Assembly (NCBI GenBank): GCA_964588725.1
Contig: CAZPQL010000081.1
Span: 1-11,367 of the forward strand
Source of the DNA: UBA5972 sp964588725
GTDB lineage: Bacteria; Pseudomonadota; Alphaproteobacteria; Rhodobacterales; Rhodobacteraceae
Direction: 5' to 3'
DNA length: 11,367 nt
In this document: one piece after another, positions 6,245 to 11,367 of the stretch
Numbering within the stretch: position 1 is the stretch's first letter
How the letters are laid out: every line of letters starts with the position of its first letter
Program-made: the position numbers and the translations under genes
Notes under the pieces: model-generated
The model's database searches: none
Seen by the model: only the letters and a program-made list of their open reading frames with translations
What the model was told of the DNA's origin: nothing

Positions 6245-7708
6245 GTGGCGCGCATATTCCGAATTCTGACAGCGGTTGTGGTGTTTTACACGGCTGTCGC
6301 GGTTCCGTCCCACGCCGAGCGGAGCGAAGAGGCACCGCGCATAGGTGCGCGCGAACACCCCATTATTTTGGCGCAATTCGGTGGTGAAATATCGGATTCG
6401 AAAGTCACTGAATACGTGGCGAAACTGGGCCAAAAACTAAGTTCACTGACCACAGAATCCAACGATCCGTGGAAATTTACCGTGCTTGATTCCCCGGTGG
6501 TCAACGCTTTTGCGGTTCCCGGCGGATACGTTTATGTGACCCGTGGACTGCTGGCGACCGCCAACAACGAGGCCGAACTGGCCGGCGTTTTGGGACACGA
6601 AATTGGTCACGTAGTGTCGGGACACGGTGAAGACAGGATCAAGCGGGAAAACCGTGCTGGGCTTGGGGTCATCCTGGGGGCAGCGCTTGGTGGAATATTC
6701 GGTGGATTGGACGGAGCTGGCGACGCCATCGAAAAGGGGATGAAGATGGCGTCAGGTTACTTGTCCAAACATTCGCAAAAAGAAGAGTTTCAAGCCGACG
6801 TCATCGGCATCGATCTGCTGATAAAAGCCGGATACTCGCCCTTTGCGCAGGCCGATTTTCTGGATCAGCTGGCCGCCAAAGAGGCGCTCGAGGCCAAGAT
6901 ATCCGGGCAGCAGTACAACCCCAACGCCGTGGATTTCTTTGCGTCGCATCCGGCCACAGCCGAACGGGTGCGTCAAGCCATAGCCAAGGCCACGAAGGCC
7001 AGTTCCGAACAAAATTCGGAACGGATTAATGAGGCGCCCTTTTTGCAAATTATCGACGGCATGGTTTACGGTGATACCTCTCAGGAAGGGTACGTGCGCG
7101 GTTTGACATTTTCGCACCCCGAACTGAAATTCACGTTCACAGTGCCGCCCGGTTTTATTCTGCAAAATTCTCCACGCGAAGTGACCGCGCTAAACCGCGC
7201 CGCCAGCCGGATTACACTGGACGGCGATATTGCGTGGACCGGCGATATGGACAGCTATATCTCGCAGCGTTGGCTGCCCGCGCTGGCGCAATACTTGCCT
7301 GTATCGGATATCGGACCAATTGAATCGCTGAAAATAAACACGCTGGACGCGGCGACGACCGTGGCCACATTGGGGACCAACCAAGGGCTGAAGACCGCAC
7401 AGTTTACGGCGGTCCGCTTTGACGAACAAACCATTCGGATTTTGTCTATCACTGACCGGGACGACCGCGTGTTGCGTCGTCAACTGTCAAATGCAGCAAA
7501 ATCTTTCCGGCGATTGTCGGACGCGGAGATTGCACAATTGCGTCCCTATAGGGTGCGTATTCACACCGTTGGCATTTTTGACACGTTGAAAAGCCTTGCT
7601 GCGGAGATGCCTCAAACCGGATTTCAGCGCGAACAGTTCTTAGCGTTGAACGGATACAAAAACGGTGCCGAAATCAGAAAAGGCGACCTGGTGAAGATAA
7701 TCAAATGA
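6245..7708 (+). CDS. Secreted M48-family zinc metalloprotease with LysM-like C-terminus
   Basis: The product is 487 residues from a GTG start. Residues 1-24 form a signal peptide: ARIFR, then hydrophobic ILTAVVVFYTAVAV, then SHA before Glu25, a good signal peptidase I site. The protein is therefore probably periplasmic. The peptidase domain covers about 45-260. The zinc site HEIGH lies at 118-122 with catalytic Glu119, and the third ligand is probably Glu181 in EEFQAD. A glycine-rich segment (about 138-160) lies between them. The rest (about 280-430) is of unknown fold. The end (about 435-487, with HTVGIFDTLKSLAAEMP, FLALNGY and GDLVKII) resembles a LysM-type module. I recall similar alphaproteobacterial proteins annotated as putative Zn-dependent proteases of the COG4784 type, related to BepA/LoiP. 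Its substrate is unknown; envelope protein quality control is an inference. It converges on ubiB with only 12 bases between the stops. Confidence 0.85.
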   Translation: MARIFRILTAVVVFYTAVAVPSHAERSEEAPRIGAREHPIILAQFGGEISDSKVTEYVAKLGQKLSSLTTESNDPWKFTVLDSPVVNAFAVPGGYVYVTRGLLATANNEAELAGVLGHEIGHVVSGHGEDRIKRENRAGLGVILGAALGGIFGGLDGAGDAIEKGMKMASGYLSKHSQKEEFQADVIGIDLLIKAGYSPFAQADFLDQLAAKEALEAKISGQQYNPNAVDFFASHPATAERVRQAIAKATKASSEQNSERINEAPFLQIIDGMVYGDTSQEGYVRGLTFSHPELKFTFTVPPGFILQNSPREVTALNRAASRITLDGDIAWTGDMDSYISQRWLPALAQYLPVSDIGPIESLKINTLDAATTVATLGTNQGLKTAQFTAVRFDEQTIRILSITDRDDRVLRRQLSNAAKSFRRLSDAEIAQLRPYRVRIHTVGIFDTLKSLAAEMPQTGFQREQFLALNGYKNGAEIRKGDLVKIIK

Positions 7709-7720
7709 TCGGAAAACGTG

Positions 7721-9247
7721 CTACAGGCTGATCAGAAAAAAACCGATGACGGTCACGATCGTACCCAGCGCAAAATAGCCAAAGCGCCCAAGTCGGGTTT
7801 GGCGCGTCGGCTTTGGTTCCGGCTCTGACAATTTCAAAAGCACGGCCTCGGCGATTTGCGGAAGCTTGGGGCCAAACCGTGAAAGCACGGCCAGTGTGGC
7901 GCGCAAATCACTGATGATCGCCTTGGGTCCAACATTGTCGTAAACGTATTTTTCGACAATTGGTTTTGCGACTTCCCACATGTTCAGATCAGGATCAAGC
8001 GATCTGGAAACGCCTTCGACGACCACCATGGTGCGTTGTAGCAGGATCAGTTCGGTACGCGTTTCCATGCCGAAACGCTCGGTGACGTCAAAAAGATATT
8101 TAAGCAACCGCGCCATGGAAATCTGCGACGCGTCGGCGCCAAAAATGGGTTCGCCAACGCTGCGAAGCGCCTGAGCAAAAGCGGCCACATCGCGGTCTGC
8201 GGGAACATAACCGGCCTCAAAATGCACAGCGGCAACACGGGCGTAATCTTTGCGGATAAACCCCATCAGAATTTCGGCATAAACCCGTCGGGTGTATTCG
8301 TCGATCCGCCCCATAATACCGAAATCGAGCGCGACGATATCACCGGTATCCGACACTTTGAGGTTACCCTGATGCATGTCCGCGTGAAAATAACCGTCGC
8401 GCAGCGCGTGACGCAGGAACATCTGGATAACGTCGCGGCCCAGTTTTCCCAAATCGTGGCCCCTGGATATCAGGGCGTCCGTGTCGCCAAGGCTGACGCC
8501 GTCAGCCCATTCCATCGTCAGAACACGCTGCGACGACAAATCCCAACTGACCGCCGGCACGGTAAAACCTTGATCCTGCGACGTGGTTGCGGCAAATTCG
8601 GCGGCGGCCGCCGCCTCCATACGCAGATCAAGCTCGCCACGTACAACATTGTCAAAATGTGCAATAACGGCGCTTGGATGCAGGCGGCGCGAGGCAGGCG
8701 ACAGAAATTCAATAACCGACGCGGCAAAATAGAACGCGTCGATGTCGCGGCGAAAGTCGCGTTCGATGCGCGGGCGCAGGATTTTGACGGCCAAATCCTG
8801 CCCGGTTGTGCGCAGCGTGGCGCGGTGCACCTGAGCCAGCGACGCCGCCGCGACGGGATCAGAGAATTCACTAAAAATTTCGTCGAGCGGTTGACCAAGT
8901 TCGGATTCAACGGCAAAGCGCGCGTCAACCATCGAAAATGGTGGCAATTTGTCCTGAAGGATGCGCAGTTGACCGGCCAATTCCTCGCCGACCACGTCGG
9001 GGCGCGTCGACAGAATTTGACCGAACTTGATATAAGCGGGGCCCAATGCCGTCAGCGCCCGCAGCACAGGCGGTTGTTGCGGGTCTCCACGAAGGCCAAG
9101 CCATTTGAACGGCCAGCCCAACAAGCGCGCCGCAATCCGCAGCGCCGGTGGAACGTCCATCGCCTCAAGCGCCAGCTTCATGGCGCCAGTGCGTTCAAAC
9201 GTGGCACCGGTGCGGATCAGACGCCAGATATTGTGCGGCCCGCGCAT
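7721..9247 (-). CDS. ubiB: UbiB, ubiquinone biosynthesis protein kinase-like ATPase
   Basis: UbiB belongs to the ABC1/ADCK atypical kinase family and is needed for ubiquinone synthesis, at or in the inner membrane, where it is thought to act as an ATPase that assists handling of lipid intermediates. The product is 508 residues. Family marks are the KxGQ motif KFGQ (74-77) followed by ILSTRPD, the Ala-rich nucleotide loop PVAAASLAQVHRA (131-143), Lys155 in LAVKILRP, the catalytic-loop region HADMHQGN (288-295), and DFG (308-310). A hydrophobic segment (FALGTIVTVIGFFLISL) closes the C-terminus, consistent with membrane anchoring. The ATG at 9247 directly follows the ubiE stop (TGAATG), so translation is probably coupled. 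A 356-codon open frame on the opposite strand (8222-9292) is a shadow. Confidence 0.95.
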   Translation of the reverse strand: MRGPHNIWRLIRTGATFERTGAMKLALEAMDVPPALRIAARLLGWPFKWLGLRGDPQQPPVLRALTALGPAYIKFGQILSTRPDVVGEELAGQLRILQDKLPPFSMVDARFAVESELGQPLDEIFSEFSDPVAAASLAQVHRATLRTTGQDLAVKILRPRIERDFRRDIDAFYFAASVIEFLSPASRRLHPSAVIAHFDNVVRGELDLRMEAAAAAEFAATTSQDQGFTVPAVSWDLSSQRVLTMEWADGVSLGDTDALISRGHDLGKLGRDVIQMFLRHALRDGYFHADMHQGNLKVSDTGDIVALDFGIMGRIDEYTRRVYAEILMGFIRKDYARVAAVHFEAGYVPADRDVAAFAQALRSVGEPIFGADASQISMARLLKYLFDVTERFGMETRTELILLQRTMVVVEGVSRSLDPDLNMWEVAKPIVEKYVYDNVGPKAIISDLRATLAVLSRFGPKLPQIAEAVLLKLSEPEPKPTRQTRLGRFGYFALGTIVTVIGFFLISL

Positions 9248-9991
9248 TCAGATTTTCCAGCCCGAATGCAGTGCCGCAATGCCCAGCGATAGATTGCGGT
9301 ATTTGACCTGTTCAAAACCGGCGGCGGTGATCATGTCGGCAAAGTTTTCTTGCGTAGGAAATTTCCTAATGCTTTCAACCAGATACTGGTAACTGTCGCG
9401 ATCATTGGCGATCATCTTGCCCAACGGCGGGATGACTTTGAACGAATACTGGTCGTAGGCCCATTGCAATATCGGCGTCGGAATTTGGCTGAATTCCAGT
9501 ACCATCAAACGCCCGCCCGGTTTCAGAACACGGAATGCCTCGGCCAGTGCCGCGTCGATTTTTGTGACGTTTCGGATACCGAACGAGATCGTATAGACAT
9601 CAAACACGTTCGCGCCAAACGGCAGCGCCATGGCATCGCCGCAAACCCAGTCCAGCCGGTCCGCCAGATTGTCTGCTTCGGCGCGTGTGCGCCCAGCGTC
9701 AAGCATCCCTTGTGTCATGTCAAAAACCGTGGCGTGGCCAAGTGGTGCGCGTTTTAGAAACCGAAACGCAATATCACCGGTGCCACCCGCCACATCCAAC
9801 AACGTCTGACCGTTTCGCGGTGCCAGCCAGTCCATCATCGCGTCTTTCCACAGACGGTGAATTCCCAGACTCATTGCGTCGTTCATCACGTCGTATTTGT
9901 CGGCCACACTGGAAAATACCGAATGCACCATCCCGGCTTTGGCATCCTCGGCCACAGTCTGATTGCCGAAATGGGTCGTCTGATCTGTCAT
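9248..9991 (-). CDS. ubiE: UbiE, demethylubiquinone/demethylmenaquinone C-methyltransferase
   Basis: UbiE methylates the benzoquinol ring (2-polyprenyl-6-methoxy-1,4-benzoquinol to the 3-methyl product) with S-adenosylmethionine; the same family makes menaquinone. The product is 247 residues, about the normal length of 250. Motifs are VFSSVADKYDVMNDAMSLG (25-43), the SAM-binding loop LLDVAGGTGDIAF (64-76), GDAMALPF (118-125), YTISFGIRNVTK (133-144) and RVLKPGGRLMVLEFS (154-168), all standard for UbiE. I chose the ATG at 9991 (MTDQTTHFG). In-frame ATGs at 10024 and 10069 give extensions unlike the family and lack a ribosome site. The chosen start has only AAGAG nearby. It is the first gene of a ubiE-ubiB pair and diverges from mutM across 87 bases. 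Confidence 0.94.
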   Translation of the reverse strand: MTDQTTHFGNQTVAEDAKAGMVHSVFSSVADKYDVMNDAMSLGIHRLWKDAMMDWLAPRNGQTLLDVAGGTGDIAFRFLKRAPLGHATVFDMTQGMLDAGRTRAEADNLADRLDWVCGDAMALPFGANVFDVYTISFGIRNVTKIDAALAEAFRVLKPGGRLMVLEFSQIPTPILQWAYDQYSFKVIPPLGKMIANDRDSYQYLVESIRKFPTQENFADMITAAGFEQVKYRNLSLGIAALHSGWKI

Positions 9992-10021
9992 AAGCTCTTG
10001 CTGCCGTTCAATTTCCCCATT

Positions 10022-10049
10022 CATATAGGCAATGCACGCGGCGACACAA
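10022..10049 (-). promoter_or_regulatory. Weak candidate promoter for ubiE-ubiB
   Basis: On the minus strand TTGTGT (10049-10044) and TATATG (10027-10022) are separated by 16 bases, matching the standard -35 and -10 hexamers at three and four of six positions. The position suits a leader of about 25 bases for the ATG at 9991. It is the best pair I see in the divergent gap, but chance is not excluded. Confidence 0.25.
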
Positions 10050-10069
10050 TGCGCCGCTTTGAAGCTCAC

Positions 10070-10074
10070 GAGGA
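10070..10074 (+). promoter_or_regulatory. Ribosome binding site for the TTG start of mutM
   Basis: GAGGA is followed by four bases (CCGA) and then TTG at 10079. It supports initiation at TTG instead of the in-frame ATG at 10049, which lies upstream of this site. Confidence 0.7.
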
Positions 10075-10078
10075 CCGA

Positions 10079-10930
10079 TTGCCTGAACTCCCCGAAGTCG
10101 AAACCGTGCGTCGCGGTCTGGAGCCGGTGATGGCAGGTCAGGTCATGACAAAGGTCGAGGTGCGGCGCGACGGGTTGCGCTGGCCGTTTCCCGACAACAT
10201 GGCGGGGCGTTTGCAGGGGCAGAAAGTGCTGCGGCTGCGACGGCGGTCCAAGTATCTGCTACTGGATTTGGGATCGGACGAGACGCTGATCATCCATCTT
10301 GGTATGTCGGGGCGCATGTTGATCGACCGGGCAGCACAGGGGAATTTCGCGCTGGCCCAACCCGCGTATGAGAAACACGATCATGTGGTTTTGATCATGG
10401 AATCCGGTGTGGTCATTGCGTTCAACGATGCGCGGCGCTTTGGCGCCATGGATATTTGCGTGACAGGCGCTGAAAACGCCCATCGCCTGCTGGCAGTGCT
10501 GGGGCCCGAACCAATGGGCAATGAATTTAGCGACGCCTATCTGAAGGCCGCTTTGGCAGGTCGAAAAACGCCTATCAAGTCTGCCTTACTGGATCAGAAA
10601 ATCGTAGCAGGCCTGGGCAATATCTATGTCTGCGAGGCTTTGTGGCGGGCCGGTGTTTCCCCTTTGCGTTTGGCCAGAGACGTAAAAGGCAAGGAAATCG
10701 GCCCGCTGATTACTGTGATTCGCGATATTTTGGCTCAAGCAATCGATTCGGGGGGGTCTTCGCTGAAGGATTTCCGGAAAACCGACGGCAATTTGGGCTA
10801 TTTTCAACATAATTTTTCGGTCTACGGGCGTGAAAATGAATCATGCCGACGCACTGATTGCAAAGGCAAAATTGCCCGGACACCGCAGTCCGGGCGGAGT
10901 TCCTTTCATTGTCCCGTCTGTCAAATCTAG
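10079..10930 (+). CDS. mutM: Formamidopyrimidine-DNA glycosylase MutM (Fpg), TTG start
   Basis: MutM removes 8-oxoguanine and formamidopyrimidines from DNA and cleaves the abasic site by beta,delta-elimination. The product from TTG at 10079 is 283 residues, slightly longer than the 269 of E. coli. It begins MPELPEVETVRRGL; after Met removal Pro becomes the N-terminal imine-forming nucleophile and Glu3 the catalytic acid. Lys58 (RRSKYLLLDL) matches the conserved lysine. GLGNIYVCEALW (178-189) belongs to the helix-two-turn-helix region. The C-terminal zinc finger uses Cys256, Cys261, Cys278 and Cys281 with QSGRSSF between, including the conserved arginine. The C-x4-C first pair is, as I recall, usual in alphaproteobacteria. 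An in-frame ATG at 10049 would add ten residues and bury the proline, so TTG is preferred. The gene diverges from ubiE and is followed after 60 bases by an enoyl-CoA hydratase gene. Confidence 0.93.
   Translation: MPELPEVETVRRGLEPVMAGQVMTKVEVRRDGLRWPFPDNMAGRLQGQKVLRLRRRSKYLLLDLGSDETLIIHLGMSGRMLIDRAAQGNFALAQPAYEKHDHVVLIMESGVVIAFNDARRFGAMDICVTGAENAHRLLAVLGPEPMGNEFSDAYLKAALAGRKTPIKSALLDQKIVAGLGNIYVCEALWRAGVSPLRLARDVKGKEIGPLITVIRDILAQAIDSGGSSLKDFRKTDGNLGYFQHNFSVYGRENESCRRTDCKGKIARTPQSGRSSFHCPVCQI
10874..10895. repeat. Perfect 8-bp inverted repeat inside the 3' end of mutM
   Basis: GCCCGGAC and GTCCGGGC flank the six-base loop ACCGCA. It lies in the coding sequence between the two cysteine pairs of the zinc finger. 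No T-run follows, so a terminator is unlikely. It may be a chance product of GC-rich codons. Confidence 0.5.
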
Positions 10931-10940
10931 CTTGAATCGC

Positions 10941-10966
10941 AGGGCAGGATTGGTATTTGCTGCCCT
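10941..10966. repeat. Intergenic hairpin between mutM and the enoyl-CoA hydratase gene
   Basis: AGGGCAG (10941-10947) and CTGCCCT (10960-10966) form a 7-bp stem with a 12-base loop in the 60-base gap. CAAAATG follows, not a T-run, so it is not a typical intrinsic terminator. It could be a weak terminator, an mRNA-stabilising element or chance. Confidence 0.4.
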
Positions 10967-10977
10967 CAAAATGCGAT

Positions 10978-10982
10978 AGAGG
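10978..10982 (+). promoter_or_regulatory. Ribosome binding site of the enoyl-CoA hydratase gene
   Basis: AGAGG lies eight bases before the ATG at 10991 and supports that start. Confidence 0.6.
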
Positions 10983-10990
10983 TGCAGCCG

Positions 10991-11367
10991 ATGGCCTATG
11001 AGACGCTGATTGTCGAAATCGACGAACATGTCGGATTGATTCGACTGAATCGACCGGACGCGCTGAACGCGCTGAACGCGCCGATGCTGGACGAACTGGC
11101 TTGTGTGTTGAAATCCATGGAAGACAACGAAAAAGTCCGCGCGATCGTTCTGACCGGATCGGAAAAGGCGTTTGCGGCGGGTGCGGACATCAAGGAAATG
11201 GCTGAAAAGTCTTTTGTTGATATGTTTATGTCGAATTTATTTGCAGACGCGGTCGAACAGATCAACCGCTGCCGAAAGCCGATTATCGCCGCAGTAGCCG
11301 GCTATGCGCTGGGCGGGGGGTGCGAATTGGCGATGATGTGCGATTTCATCATCGCCGCTGATACCGC
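10991..11367 (+). CDS. Enoyl-CoA hydratase/isomerase (crotonase family), 3' end beyond window
   Basis: The crotonase family enzyme adds water to trans-2-enoyl-CoA in fatty-acid and amino-acid breakdown. The first 125 codons are present and the frame is open to the right edge. Visible family marks are VGLIRLNRPDALNALNAPML (14-33), the first oxyanion-hole segment AFAAGADIKEM (60-70), and GYALGGGCELAMMCD (104-118), which carries the second oxyanion-hole glycine and Glu112, the equivalent of the first catalytic glutamate of mitochondrial crotonase. The second catalytic glutamate would lie about 20 residues further on, outside the window. Strong similarity to short-chain enoyl-CoA hydratases is evident, but substrate range cannot be read from this half. 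The ATG at 10991 has AGAGG eight bases upstream. The gene may be co-transcribed with mutM. Confidence 0.92.
   Translation, partial: MAYETLIVEIDEHVGLIRLNRPDALNALNAPMLDELACVLKSMEDNEKVRAIVLTGSEKAFAAGADIKEMAEKSFVDMFMSNLFADAVEQINRCRKPIIAAVAGYALGGGCELAMMCDFIIAADT

Noticed and set aside
7728..7744. Palindrome CTGATCAG followed by seven A residues between the M48 gene and ubiB
   Set aside because: It lies in the ubiB coding end. A plus-strand terminator needs T residues after the stem, not A, and on the minus strand the T-run precedes the stem.
8222..9292. A 356-codon open frame on the plus strand opposite ubiB
   Set aside because: Composition is Arg/Gln/His-rich with no domain pattern, and the opposite strand holds an unmistakable UbiB with all kinase-like motifs. 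Long antisense frames are common in GC-rich genes.
11062..11082. Tandem GCGCTGAAC repeat
   Set aside because: It encodes ALNALN in the usual N-terminal motif of the crotonase family, so it is explained by protein conservation.

Overview
The window looks like chromosomal DNA from a marine, roseobacter-type alphaproteobacterium (Rhodobacteraceae). The reasons are the character of the proteins, the arrangement of flagellar genes around flgE-motB, an FlgJ without a muramidase domain, the C-x4-C zinc finger in MutM, CtrA-like TTAA-N7-TTAA boxes, and a moderately high GC content (mid-50s percent or above, judged by eye). The lineage call is inference; no rRNA or tRNA is present to fix it.

Layout. 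Positions 1-4146 are read on the minus strand, in transcription order flgJ (rod-binding domain only), an flgN-like chaperone gene overlapping it by 11 bases, motB, flgE (hook) and flgK (first hook-filament junction protein; its 3' end lies beyond the left edge). From 4251 the plus strand carries fliK (hook-length control) and flgD (hook cap), in opposite direction to flgJ. Next comes a secreted M48-type zinc metalloprotease (6245-7708), which converges on ubiB. ubiE and ubiB, for ubiquinone biosynthesis, form a minus-strand pair whose stop and start codons abut. mutM (formamidopyrimidine-DNA glycosylase) diverges from ubiE, and an enoyl-CoA hydratase/isomerase gene follows it and runs off the right edge.

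How the genes work together. The left 6.2 kb is a hook assembly module. FlgD caps the growing hook, FlgE is the hook subunit, FliK measures the hook and switches export specificity, FlgK joins hook to filament, FlgN probably escorts FlgK/FlgL, FlgJ helps rod assembly in the periplasm, and MotB is the peptidoglycan-anchored stator half. The right 5 kb is housekeeping: envelope proteolysis, ubiquinone synthesis, oxidative DNA repair and acyl-CoA metabolism.

The genes tile the window tightly. No insertion sequence, CRISPR array, RNA gene or pseudogene is visible, and no stretch longer than about 110 bases lacks a gene. I found no convincing undescribed system. The points most worth a second look are the TTG start of mutM (needed to expose its catalytic proline), two similarly built CtrA-like promoter regions in front of motB and flgE, a histidine-rich segment in the FlgN-like protein, and the M48 protease with an apparent LysM-like tail.
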